Assembly (NCBI GenBank): GCA_023144035.1
Contig: JAGLGM010000005.1
Location: forward strand, 1-61,045
Length of the DNA stretch: 61,045 bases
Direction of reading: 5' to 3'
From: Candidatus Pacearchaeota archaeon
GTDB lineage: Archaea; Nanobdellota; Nanobdellia; Pacearchaeales; GW2011-AR1
The translations under genes were made by a program, and so were the position numbers. Positions 41,701 through 56,700 of this stretch are shown here, in pieces (within the stretch, counting starts at the first letter, position 1; the number at the start of each line of letters is the position of its first letter). Below the pieces are notes generated by a model that saw only the letters and a program-made list of their open reading frames with translations, did no database searches and was not told the origin of the DNA.

Positions 41701-44700
41701 TAATGAGAGTTACTATTCAAAATTATAATAAAAAATAATGGAATTACTAAATTAGAACAATTTAATTCCAAATATCATTAATCGGTCGCGAAGCGGCCTT
41801 TAGAATTCGTCTCGACACTTTTCACATAATTCATTGTCGACTTCATTAATTGATAATAACTTTCCACATTTCATACAGTATTGTTTTTCCATTTTGATTA
41901 TAATTGGAGAGCGTAGGATTCGAACCTACTTCTCGTCAGATTCCAGCTACTTGTTTTATCAAATGCACTTTCACATGCTCTCCATAAATCCCCGTCTTTC
42001 CGGGGTGTCACTTCAATATGGATATAGAAAAGTATGAACGCAACCCAAGTAAAAACTCAGGTTACTAATGAAATTTTATATTAGCATGATTTTATATTAT
42101 ATAATTGCTTATTCATTAAATCATCTACATAATCTTTAAGTAAATCAAATTGTTCAGGATGCGTAAATGTTCTAGTTAATTTTTCAAGTGCTGTTTCTTT
42201 TTTATTTGTCATTTTATTTTATATTAAATTAAATATATTAATGTATTTAAATCTATGTTGTCATTATATAATGAAAGCAAAGCACTAAATCTTTACTTTC
42301 GGTATGGCTTCGATTTGACCACTGGAGTGCTTTTAAACTCCTTTGTTTATTTTAGTGAGTATGATTATTCGTCTTCAGTTATTATTTCATAAATATATCT
42401 ATATATTTGTGACCTGTCAAATCCTTCTTTTTTAAAGTCAACTATAATTTCTTCACTTGCATCTTGTAATCTTTTCTTAGCATTTAATAATACTAATCTA
42501 TTCATTCTTTCTTTTGTTTCTTGTTTCATTTTGTTTTTTTATCCTCCTTTCCTTTAATATATTAAAGATATTAAAGTATATAAACATATGTATTCATTAT
42601 AGAATGACACCAACTGGTGGATTTTCAACCAAAAGCTTTATAAACAAAAGGTGTATTTTGGATTTCTTATCTCCCTTTAAAACATGCTGAAATCTGCGTT
42701 TTAACGCCTGATATAATAAGATAATAGTGATAATTGAATTTTGATAGTTCTAAAAAATAATCGTTTATTAGAATCGAGGTTTTATCAAAAGCTTTATAAA
42801 GGAATTCTAAAATGCCTTTATAAAGACATATATGTTTTGATATATATGTTATATCACAATAAGCTTTATAAAGCTTAATATCTTTAATATATTAAAGGAA
42901 ACAAAATAAAATGGAAACAAAAAAACAAGCAATTAAAGAGTTGAAGGAATTTTTCCCTCATCTTTCAAACCAAGGTTTGAAGAACCAAACAAAGGAACAA
43001 CTTAATGAATTCCTTAACCAAGTAAAAATAGAAAGGAGAAATAAATAAAATGACAAACAAAAAATGGACAGTTTTAAGGAATGAATTTGGTTGTAAGATA
43101 AGTGGAAATATGACTGAAGAAGAAATAGAAAAATATATAAAGGAGGGTAAGTGGACAGTAGCCCAAATTGAATAAAATGGAAATAAAATTTGAAATAAAA
43201 CCAACAGCTCATGAAAGTAATTGTGTAGCATGCGGAAGAAAGATAGAGAAAGGAGAAAAAGTTCTAAAGGCATTACAAACAATGTATCCAGGGACAAGAG
43301 TAGGTAGAATGTGTATTGATTGTTTAAGAGAAGGAATGGAGGATGAAGAATAAAAAATGATTAAAGTAAAAGGGATAAAATGTCCTAAATGTGGAAAGAA
43401 AACATTAAGTAATCCTGATAATGAAAGATGGAGTAATTGGAAGGATTATTCTAAAGCCTATTGTCGAAGTTGTGGAAGTAAATTTAAGGAGAAGGAAGAA
43501 GGGGGTAATAATTAAAATGGAAAATAAAAAATATATTGAAGAATTGAAAAAGAAGATTGAAGAGAAAAAGAAAGTACCGGTAATTCAATGTAAATTTTGT
43601 GGTATGTCTCATCAAATACATGAAGTTGAATTATTACAAACCGAATTAGAAGTTTGGAAACAAGTTATTAAATCGGAGGAAATCAATAAATGAAATGTGA
43701 ACAATGTAATTGTAACTTTGAATATGACGAAGGAAAAGTTTATGATAATGAAACCTTTGTCTGTTTCGAATGTATAGATGAATTAGCAAAGCAAACTATA
43801 GATGGAGGAATCAAATGAATAATCAAGAATTTATTAAACAATATAATTTATTAATAATAATAGCAATAATATTTATAATAATTTATATTATTTTTAATGT
43901 TATAGATTTAATTCATTCAATAAAAGTAATGAATATTAATCATGAAAATTGTATTAACTACTGGAAACAAATAGGAAATATTGATTTTGCTAATTATATG
44001 TGTAATAAGGGAGTTATTAAAAAATGAATAAAACAATAGCAATATCAGGAAGGCCGATAGAGATTAACCTATTCATGGAACAATTAAGAAAGAAATACGG
44101 AAATATCACAATGGATAAATTAATTGATAAATTAGAAAAGGATAATGGAGGTAATAATTAAGATGAATAAAAAAGAACGTAAAGCTTTTAAAGCTTTATC
44201 AAAAACATTTACACATCCAGAACAGCTAGAATTATTAAATGATTATGTAAAAGAAGTAATTAAATCATTATTTAGTGTTTCTTGGTAGTATATTAAAAAT
44301 GAAAACCAAAAACAAAGAAAACGGGAATATAGGATTTACCCTAATCAAATCAAGAAGTCAGAGAACTGATAGTAAGAGTTGGAATGATAGAAGGCGGATG
44401 GAAGAAGAGCAACAACGATTATTAGAGCGTTTAAGAAGTAATATAGAAATACTTGATAAAATTTAATATTCATATATCTTTAAAATCAATAAAAAATCAT
44501 TAAAAACATACTTTTGATGTTAACATTCAATACAAAATAACTAATAAATTAAAAATAATTAATGTTTGATGTTCAGAATGTGGTAAAATGGTATATTAAT
44601 CGTCTAAAGATAATATACTTTCTAATAATATTAAGTATCTTCTATCTTCTTCTGTTACACTTTTTGAAATTATCATTTCTCTTTCTAACTCAAGTCTCAT

Positions 44701-47700
44701 TTTTATAAGGTTATTCATTTTATTACCTCCTTTCATTTTAAACTAAATCGTATGTTGATTCTAATTTCTTAACAGGTTCATACATCTTTTTTAAATCTCT
44801 TGGAGTTACTTTTTCATCGAGAGTGAAATTATCATCAGTATCCATTAACATATATTCTAATTTTCCGTCATTATCTTTATCTACTAATACTATCTTAGCA
44901 TATTGGTCTGTATAATTATCATTATTAATATAACTTCTAGATATAAAAAATGCATTTGTATCTTCTTCTCCATTACCATCTAAATCATATGATGCCATAA
45001 CACCAGGAATTCCTTTGATATTCACTGTTTTATATTCAATTAAGTGTTTTGTATTTTCATGTGCATCGAATTTACTATTTTGTTTTACTAATGGTGATGA
45101 TATAGAAAAATAACATATAGAACTAGCTAAAGCTGTAACTAATCCTCCTAAAATAACTTTAGATATTATATTTGCTTTTTTATCTTTCTGATATTCTGAT
45201 TGTTTCTTTTTAGATTTTTTTGTCATTATTATTTGCCTCCTTCTGATTATTTATGGTGAGATTATCCAAAGCAACATTCCCCACCAGAATATTAAAGAGA
45301 GAATGCCTATCCAAGCATTTTCTTTTCCTGTTTTATAATTTCCATGTTTCTCCATACTAATTCCTAAACTTATACAACTTAATATTCCTAATATGATTAT
45401 TGGTATTATTTTCATTTATTATTTACCTCCTTTAAATCTTTCTCTGTGATGTTGTGAAATCTCTTAAAATCCTTTTCTGTCATTGGTTTTCTTATTTTTC
45501 TAAAATACTTAACCCACTTAATTGCTTCTTTTTCTAAATCATCTGAAGCTACATCAGTAAAAAAATCTCCTTTTTCTATTTGTTCTTCAGTTAATTTCAT
45601 GTCCTTCAAAGTTTTAAACTTCATATTTTTATAAACCTCCAATTAAAAAAGAATCTCATCCAAATTCTAAAGAACCAATTAGGTCTTGTTTCTAAATTTA
45701 CTTGTACGCCCTCAACTCCAAATGGATTTACTGAATATAAATATTTAGATATAGTTATAGTTGCATAACCTGGTTTTGATTTCTGTTCTGTTAATTCAAA
45801 TTTATTTTTTTCTTTTTTCATTTTTTAATTCTCTTTAATTCTTTTTTTATACATTTTTTACAAATAACAATTTCAGCATTATTTCTTAATATAAATACTG
45901 GTCCTAAATAACTTACTTCTTCTCCACAAACATCACAATTAAATGGCATTTTCCACCTCTGTTTCTAAATCTTCCTCTGTGATGTTGTGGAATTCCATAA
46001 AAGGTTTAGCAAATCCATAAATCCCTTTTGAATTCATATCCTTAACCCACTTAATTGCTTTTTGTTTAATCTCTACAATTAAATCTCGTTCAATAATTCC
46101 TGTATTAGGAACTTCAAATCTCTCTTGTGTTAAGATATCTTTCACAGTTTCAAGTTTTTCTTTACTATTAGTTACATTTTCTTCACTCATTCCCTCACCT
46201 CTGTTTTTAGTTCTCTTATATCTCTTTTAATATTTCTTAAAGGAGTTATTATTACTTTTGTTAAATCTATCGCACCTATATTTAAATCTAACCTATTTAA
46301 TCTATCTATTTCTTCATCAATTATTTCAATAACTTTGTCTATTTCAAGCTTCATCTTCCACCTCTGTTTTCTTTAATTCTTTATTTTGTTTAGTTAATCC
46401 ACTTATCTGATTTTTCATTAATAATATATTGTGCTTACATGAACATATTCTTCCATTATTTTCTAATATTATTTCTCTTATCTTTTCTTTTTCAAGCTTC
46501 ATCTTCCACCTCTGTTTTCTCTTTTAAATTAGATAGTTCTTTATTAGCTTGAGATAATTGTTTCTTTAAATGTTCAATTCTCATAGATAATTTCCAATCT
46601 TCATTAGCTTTACTACAACTACAAACTTCTCTTTTTCCATTAATTATTTGAGGTAGTTCTTTTCTACAATATTCACATATCATTTCCTCACCTCTGTTTT
46701 TAATTTCTTTAAACTATCTTCTATATCTGCTTCTAATCCTACTTGAAAAGCAATAAAATAAGCATCATTAAGTTCTCCCTTTTCTGACTTTACAGCCAAT
46801 TCATGTAATCTCATAATCATATCTTTGTAAATTATATGAGCCATTCTTTTTCTTTCTTTCATCTTAATCATTTTATTTTATCTCCACCTCTGTTTTTAGT
46901 TCTTTTTTTAATAATCTCAAAACTCTCTCTATATCATCTTCATCAAAAGTGGTTTCTATATTTTGTAAATTCTTCTCATTAGTAAAAATCAAACTCCCTA
47001 CTTTTAATCCTTTAAACTTAATTTGCATCTTCCACCTCTGTTTTCTTTAATAATTCTCTTTTTAATTTTAGAAAAAAAGGATGTCTTTTTGCTATAACAT
47101 GTTCAAATTCTCCATCATCCATTTGTAAAGCAATCATCCATTTATCTCCAAATTCATTTAATATTTTCTTCATTCCTCCACCTCTGTTTTCTTTGGTTTG
47201 AACTTTTTACATTTACAACCAATTCCCATACAGAAACCAGATTGATTTAGTTCTTCTTCCCTGTGTTTATCTTCTGCATGTCCACATTCACAAACTTCTT
47301 CTGTTTTCTTTGGTTTGAATTTTTTACATTTGCATTGACCTTCAGTTCCAATTTCTAAACATTCTTCTAAAAAACCATAATGATTTTTTTGAATATGTCC
47401 ACATTCACAAACTTCATTACTATTATCTACTAATTTGCTACTAATTAGTAATTGATTTGAACACTTCGAACACAAAATAATCTTTCCCCAAAACAATTCT
47501 CCACATCTTTCATTATCTCTATATTCATGAATTATAGATTTACCACATCCTTTTGGAATATCCTCAGAGGTGACAGGCTTACCCTTTAGTCTTGACGACA
47601 CATGAGGACTATGATTAAAATCTCCCATTATGGAGTTAATTCTTTCAATACATTCTTGAAAAGCTATTGCTCTTTCTTGATTATCACAATCAAAAGAACT

Positions 47701-50700
47701 ATTAACTGTTAATTGTAAATCTTCCTTCAATTCCTTAACAGCTTCAGCAACATCTATATCCATATATAAATCATTTCCAATATTAATTTCTTTTTGTCCA
47801 TACAAATTAAACTTTTTTTCAATTAATGTTTTTTTCATTTTTCTTCTCCCATTATGGAATCAATTCTTTCACAATTAGAACAACCTTTACCTTCACAACC
47901 TAAACATAATTCTTCCTTCAATTTCTTAACTCTTTTATTATAAATCTTTTGAATCATTTGAACTGTTTGGAGTTTTGCTTCTGTAATTTTATATCTCTTA
48001 AAAAAATACCCAGTTAATTCAGGAGTAATATTTTCAAACTTGTTATAATTTCCATAGTGTTTATATTTCTTAACATGATTTTCAATTGCTTTATAAGAAC
48101 ATAATCTTACCCCACACTTAGGACAATTAGATGGACTTTTCTTATGTATTTCTTTATCTAATTCTTCAATATCTTTCTTCAAATCTTTAATTATTTTGTT
48201 TATCATTTTATATTAAGTGTCAGGCAGAGAGTTTATTCTTGAATTGTATGGATACCTTAAACAACAAGAGACTATCGCAACTTGCTGATTATGAGGCACA
48301 TCAAGTTTTTAACTCTCTAATTTCCTCCACATTTCTATTTTTTACCTGACTATTTCCTCCTCCTTGAAACTTTTTTAAAAGTTCCTTAAGCACATCATTA
48401 TTTCCTTTTTGATATGCTCTATCTGTTGGTTCATCTATTCCTTTAAACTTTCCTGTAAACTTTAATTTCTTTATTTCTTTACAAACTATCCTTTGAGTAT
48501 CTTCGTATGCTTGGAGTTTTGTTTTACATTCTTGTATTAACTTTATGTTATTAAATATTCTTTCATCAGAAATATTAGGGTAACATAAATAGACTTTCTT
48601 CCCATGATTTTCTTTAAGTCTTTCAATCTCTTTCTTCAAATCTTCAATTATTTTGTTTATCATTTTTTATTTTTAATATTTCTCCTTACAAACCGAACCC
48701 CAAGGTCAGAGAAAGAGTAATCAGAACTCCAGTCAGCACCCAAGTCCAGACCATCAGAATCCGCATAGAACCTAGCAACTCTTCCTTTCTTTTTTGATAT
48801 TATGTCTTCTTGTTTACAAAATTCCCAAGTATCTTTTAAACCAAGTTTATATTTTCCTTCTGCTTCTAGATTTCTTAATTTTTGTGCTTCATTAAAAGTA
48901 AGCAAATTTTCTTCTAATTCTTCTCCAAATTCTTCTTTTAAATCATCATAAGATTTATTTAAGTGATGTTTTTCTTTTTGAACTTCTATGTCTAATTCCT
49001 TAATATAAATAAAATCTTTTTTATTTTGTTCTTCTATTAATTTCTTTTTTAGAACTTTTAATTCATCTTCTTTTTGTTTTATTTTTTGTTTAGTTGTTTT
49101 CATTTATACTTCCCCCTCCAAATTTTAATAATCTTCCATATTTTTTTCTTATTTTTTTAAAGTCTTTTTTTATTTGACTTTGAAATTCTTCAAAACGCTT
49201 TTTACTTGCTTGGTCTATTTCTTTCATCATTTTTATTATTAAATTTTGATTATTTGTTTTACTCATTTATATTTACTCCCAAATATTTTAAAATATTTAT
49301 CAGTCATTATTAATGCTTCAGCATCTAACTTTTCATCATAAACTTTAAATCTCTCTCCTTCTTTTAAATCTCTTGAATAAACTCTATAAATGCATTCAGA
49401 AAATATATCCCATACTTCAAGTGGATGTTCTTTTGATTCTTCTATTATTTGTTCTAATTGTTTTGCATATCTTCCCATTTTTCTAAATAATAACTATAAT
49501 ATAATTAATAATAATAACTTTATAAACATTATTATAATATATTATATATAATTTATTTTATTCTTTATTTACTTTTGATTTTTTAATAACATTTGGATTA
49601 CTTCGTCTAAATTCTTCATATTCAAATTTAGTTTCAGTTGTTTCAAACTATTATTAGTAGTTTTTTCCAATATTATCATAGTTTTGGTTTTTTCTATTGT
49701 CATTTTAATTGTTTTTTTAATATAAAATATAAAAAAATATAAAAAAATAAATATATTTATATTTTGTGTTGAGCAAAGACTACAGACCTTTTAACTGATA
49801 CTTTTTTACTAGATTTTACTTCAACTAAGATTACACTATTTTGGTCAACCTTAGAATCTTCAGATAAAGTCTTTACATATTCTTTTGCTTCTTTCTCTGA
49901 TGTAAAAAATCTACATGGGTCTCCACAACCTTTTATTTCCCACACGACTAAGTAAGTTGGAGCTTTTGGTTTTTCCTTTGGAGAAATTAATTCATAATTT
50001 CTTACATAACCACTTGATTCTTGATTATTTTTATCAAGAATATATTTAAGTGAATATTCACCATCATTTGTAAATATATCTGTAGTAACTACTCCAGTAT
50101 CTTTTTCATCCGTACCATTTACACGTCCGTTTTTATATCTTCTAACTCTGTCTCCTTTTTTAAATTCATATTCCATCTTTTTTCTTTACCTCCTTTCAAT
50201 TTTATAATCATCATTTTAATATCTTCTCCTTTTATTATCACTACCTCTAAACTCTGCTGGCCATTCGCCATTTACTTTTAGAGAACAAATAGCACAATAT
50301 CCTTCTTTAGTTAAAACTTTAAAATTCTTTCCACATTTTTTACATGTTGGTTTATTTGTCATTTTTATTTAATATATTTAAAATATTATAGTTTATATAT
50401 GTTTGTATTCATTATAAAATGATAAATTATATATCATATAATTATATATAGAGTTTTATATATAATCTATTATAATTATATTTATAAATTAATTATTATT
50501 AATTATATTAAGACAAAAGGAGTTCCTATAACTGGCAAATTACTCCTCGTCTTATATAATAAAATGGCTGATTTTCAACAAGCAATTAAGTGGATTAAAG
50601 AAGGGAAGAAAGTTAGAAGAAAAAACGGAGGTTGGTTTTTAAAATCACAAAAAATGTTGAATTTATATAAAACTGAAACTGGTGAATTATGTGTTCATCA

Positions 50701-53700
50701 AGAGTTTTCCATTCCAGATTTTGAAGCAACTGATTGGGAGATTTATGAAGAAATTGAAAAATTAAGCGATAGAGAATGTAATATTTTAACAAATATTTGT
50801 GATTTAGATGACTTAATTCCAACAGATATAAAAGATATCAAAATCAATTTACCAAAAGAATCTATGCAATTTAGAAAGGGATTTTTTAAAGATGATGTCA
50901 AAGAAAAAATACAAAATGCTCAAGAGATAATTAAAAAAAAGTTTGAAATATTTATTGAAGAATATAAAAAAATAAATGAAATGAATACTATTCAAATAAT
51001 TGTTGATGATACATTCAAAGAAGAATTTGGAGATAAATTAATAAAATGAACATAGAATTTGAAGTTAAAGATTTAATAAGAAGTGGGGGAATGAATGAAG
51101 AGAAAGCTGAAAGGATATGTCGAATAGCAAATTTTCAAAAATTAAAAGTTCTAAAAGCATTAAATAAAGGCGGAGAAACCATTTCAGATATTTATAAAAA
51201 TATAATTAAGGAGCATAAAAATGGAAATTAAAATACAACCAAGACAAACAGGGAAGAGTTATGATATTGCTCAAGAATTAAAAAAAGATGAAAATGCAAT
51301 AGTATTAGTGATTACTGAAATGGTTAAAGAATATTTTATAAAAAATCTTGGAGTAAATGAAAATCAAGTAATGGTATTTTCACAAGTACTTGATAAAAGT
51401 AGTTTAAGAGGAATACCTAAATTAAAAATATATATTGATGAAATTGGATATTGTGTTCAAGATTTATTTCATCCTCATCAAGTTGTTTGGGGGACACATA
51501 CATAATGACAAACGAAAATAAATATAATATAAATGGAGGAGTAGGATTTGCAGGATTATTATCATTGTTATTCATTACTCTAAAATTATGTGATAAGATA
51601 GACTGGTCTTGGTGGTGGGTATTAAGTCCATTATGGATTCCTGTAGGATTTGTATTATCTATTGGTATGATTGTACTTGTATTATATAAAATATTTAAAT
51701 AGAAATAAAATGAAAACAAAATGGGCTCGTAAATGTTCAGAACCTGGATGTGATAAACATTTAAGAGCACAAAATAAAAGTGGACGTTGTTGGATATGTA
51801 ATTCAAACTTAGCTTCAAAGAATTATCAAAAAAATAATAGAGAAAAGATTCGATTTAATCAAAGAAATAATTATTTTAAAAATAAAATAGAAAAAATGAA
51901 AAATGAAAATACCAAATAAAATAATCTTAAATGGAGAAATATATAAAATTATACTGGTCAGTAAAAAAGATTTAGAATGTGAAAATTGTGGAGAAGATGC
52001 TTTAGCAACAATAAAACCTAATGAAAAATTAATTTATCTTTCTGTAGATGATAAAGAGAATCCACCAATCGAATTACTTTGGCATGAATTAGGACATTAC
52101 TGGGCTGATTATTATGGTTTAGGAGATTCTGAAGCATGGGCTGAGGGTTTTAGTAAATTTGTTTCTTCAATGATTAAACAATTACAATATAAATAATAAA
52201 AAATGAAATTAAAAGACCCAAAAAGAGTTAGTCAAGGTAAAAAAAATCGAGCAGCAGGTGCTCGTTTCGAATTAAAGGTGCGTAAAGACTTAGAAGATAA
52301 AAATTGGATTGTTTCAAAATGGATGAATAATGTTGATTTAAGGGAGCCTTGTCCAGATGCAAAAGATATGGAAAATAAAGGATTATTTATTAATCGATTA
52401 ATTCCAGCAAAGCATAAATTCCGAGGACCAGGAATCCCAATGGCTATTGGAACTGGTTTTTGTGATTTCTTAGTAATGCGAAGAATAAATGGAAAAGAAA
52501 TATTAGAAATACTAAAAAATGAGATATAATAAAAAATGTTTTAATTGTAGTAAAGAATATGTTTGCTATTATAAACAATCAAAATATTGTTGTGAAAAAT
52601 GTAAATTAAAAAAAGAAGGTTTAAAAGAAAAAGAATGCCCTAATTGTAGGAATATATTTAAACCTACATGGTATGGTCAGGTATATTGTTGTGGAAAATG
52701 CTATTGGAATTCTGAACAATTATCAGAACAAGCAAAAAATAGTAAATTAATAAAAGATAATTCTATTGAAAGTTACGAAGAGAGATATGGTAAAGAAAAG
52801 GCGGATGAGATGAAGAAAAAGCATAGTAATTTTATGAAAGAAAATCCTAATTCTGGACAATTTAAAAGTGAAACTACATCAAAAGAAAAAAATGTTAATT
52901 GGAAAGGAGATAATGTTGGTTATAGTGCTTTACATGATTGGGTAAAGAGTAATAAAGAATTTTTAGGAAAATGTGAGATTTGTGGTTTAGAATCTAATAA
53001 TAGAAGAATTATTGAAGCAGCAAATATTTCTGGAGAATACAAGAGAGATATTAATGATTTTGTATGGTTATGTAGAAGTTGTCATTATTGGTTTGATAAA
53101 ATTAAAAAACAAAAACCTTATGAAGTTATCGGAGTAGAAGTAAAATCAAATGGCTACTTAGATAAAACAGAACGCGCAAAATGTAAATGGTTATTAGCTA
53201 ATAATATATTTTCAAAAATATTAATCGCAAAAAAAGGAAAAAAAAGAGGAGAGATAATTTATGATGAGTTCAAATAAAGGTAATAAAAAAAATCTTGAAA
53301 ATTTAACAAATGAAGTAGGTAGAGCATTATCTAAATTTAGAAAATATTGTATAGATTCTGGAATGAAAGATAATGCTATTGATGCAATGATAGAAGGAAA
53401 AGAAGTAATTGATTGTTTTTATTGTAAAACCTTTAATATGTATGAAATATTTTATAATGAAAAACATAATTGGGATATGTATCAATGTGCTAATTGTGAT
53501 AAAACTTGGTTCGTAGATTTAAATAAAAAATAAATATATTTATTCTTCATATTCAACAATTTCCATTTCTTCTTTTCTTTCGTAATCTTTTTCTCTTGCT
53601 TCTTCTAAAAGAAAATCTTCTTGATATATATCTAATTCTTCCATTTTAAAATTTTTTTAATTTATTTATCTGTTTTTGTGCACATTTAGAACAATATATT

Positions 53701-56700
53701 TGTTCTTTTAAATTACATTCTTTACAAAAAAGAATTGAATTAGTTCCTTTTTTAAAATGTTTTTCATTTATTTTCTTAAGTTCTTGTACTGATATCATTT
53801 TTTCAAATCTTCAGCTTCCCATTTTTTAATTCGGTTTACTAATTCTGTTCTCACATAGTCAAGTTGGTCTAATGTATAAACATTTTCTTTTCCAACTAAT
53901 CGAATTTCATAGGTATAACCCTTAGAATTCTTAGCAATTTTTATGCTATCTTTCATCTCTATAATAGAGACATTATTTGTTTGTGTTCCGTTTTCCATTT
54001 TATTTTGCATTTTTTAATGAGCTGATTGTGCTCTTTTTATTTAATATATTAAAGATATTATAGTATTTAAATGTTTGTATTCATTATATAATGATAATAT
54101 TTATTTATTAAAGATTATATATAATTTATTATAAAAATATTTATAAAGTAAAAAATATTAATAATTATATAAATTAAATAAAAATATGCTCAACTATATA
54201 GTCAAAAATAATAAGTATAAAAATGATAAATCATTAATTATATTGAATTTAAAAATATAAGAATCTTTATATAAACAATGATATATACAGGTAAAAAGAA
54301 ATTTACTATTGATGATAAATTTAAAATTAAACATAGAAATATTGAATATTTACCTAATTATAAAGTAAGAAAAAAAGAAAACATCAAAAAAATTATTGTT
54401 GGATTATTATTGGGTGCTGTGTTTTACGGATTAGCATATACTTGTCAACATCAAAAAGAAAAAATACCAAAAGAAAAATATGAAAATATATATCAAAAAA
54501 CTATTTAATAAAATGGCATATAAAAAAGGAAAAGGTATGACTGGAAAAAATCATTCTTTAGAAACAAAAAATAAGATTAGTAAATCTAATAAAGGAAAAT
54601 TAAAGGGATTGAAACAAACAGAAGAACATAAAAGAAAAAGAAGTGAATCTATGAAAGGAAAAAATAAAGGACAAATAGCTTGGAATAAAGGATTAACAAA
54701 AAAAACAGATATTCGTGTTAAAAAATATGCAAATTCATTAAATGGTCATAAAGTTTTTGGAGGATTTGAAACTAGATTTAAAAAAGGGGATAAAAGAACA
54801 AATAATTCTATAGAAAAACAAAGAAATAAAATTTTAGGACCAAATAATCATAACTGGCAAGGTGGAAAATCTTTTGAACCGTATGGATTTGAATTTAATA
54901 ATAAACTTAAAAAAACAATTAAAGAAAGAGATGACAATAAATGTTTTATTTGTGAGAATAAAATAAATTTAGCAATTCATCATATAGATTATAATAAGAA
55001 AAATAATAATCCAAATAATTTAATAACATTGTGTAATTCATGTCATAGTAAAACGAATTATAAAAGGTCTTACTGGATAGGATTTTTTAAGGAGGTAATG
55101 CAGTGAAAATATATATCGCTCATCCATTTCGATTCTAGAAAAAAAATAAAAAAATGGACAAAAGATTTCCAAAAGAAAACGAATCATAAGTTAGTTAATC
55201 CATTTTACCCTATGAGAGAATTTGAACTTTTTAAAGATGAAGATACTTCTGGTGGAGATTATTATAATAAATTAGATTATAAAAATATAGTTGAAGAAGA
55301 TATAAAATTAATAAAAGAATGTGATGGTATGATTGCAATTATTGATGGAGCATTAAGTTATGGAACAATTCAAGAAATAATTTATGGTTATATAAATAAG
55401 AAAAAAATATATTTAATAGTTACAAATAATCATGAGAATCATCCTTGGTTAGTTTACCATTCTAATAAAATATTTACAAATTTTAAAGATTGTGAAGAAT
55501 TTATAATAAAACAACAAAATGAAAAAAATTAGAAAATTCGATACCGGAGCAACAAGAGATACAGATTCTGATAAACATGATTATGAAGGATATTTAAGTC
55601 CAATAGTATTAAAAAGATTTGGAGAATATATGACTAAACATCGAGTTCAATCAGATGGAAATTTAAGAGATTCTGATAATTGGCAAAAAGGAATTCCAAA
55701 AGACGCTTATATGAAATCAGGATGGAGACATTTTATGGATTGGTGGAGTGAACATAGAGGAATAAAAACTAAAGAAGGAATAGAAGAAGCTCTTTGTGCA
55801 ATTTTATTTAATATTCAAGGATATTTACATGAATATTTAAAAGAAAAATTAAAAGGAGGTAAAAAATGAAGAAAAAATATGAAAAAGAAAAATTAGAAGA
55901 ATTATATATTACTAAAAATATGACTGCTAAAGAAGTTGCAGATATATATAATGTAAAACATAATACAATGAGAAAAGTCTTTTCAAGATTTGGAATAAAA
56001 AAAGAAATAATAGAACAAGAACCATGTAAACTAGAAAAAATATTAGATAAACATAATATTTCAGAAGATGAATTAAAAAGTATTCTTAAATCAACTAAAA
56101 AAAGTAAACCAGAAAGTGGAAGATTAAAATACTTAGACTTTAAAGATAATCATATTAAATTTACAGTTATATCTGATTTACATCTTGGACATAATAGATA
56201 TAGACCTGATATTTTAGAACATGCAATTGAAAATTCAAAAAAGCAAGGTAGTGAGTTTTATTGCATTCCAGGAGATATAATTGAGGGAATGTCTGGAAGG
56301 GATGGCCATATTTACGAATTAAGTCATATAGGCGCAACAAATCAATTAAATTATGCTATAGAACAATTATCTCAAATAGATAAACCAATGTATGCAATAA
56401 CAGCTCGTAACTCACATGATGGTTGGTTTAGTTCTAAAGGAAATATGGGATTCGAAGTTGGACCTGAATTGGATAGAAGATTAGAAAACTTTGAATTTTT
56501 AGGATATGATGAAGCAGATATAGAATTAGGAAATAAAATAAAAATAAAAATGACACATCCTGGAGATGGAACAGCTTATGCGGTTTCTTATAAAGCTCAA
56601 AAATATTTAAATGCATTACCTGGAGGACAAAAACCAGATATATTATTACAGGGTCATTATCATAAAGCTATGTATATGTTTTATAGAAATGTTCATCACT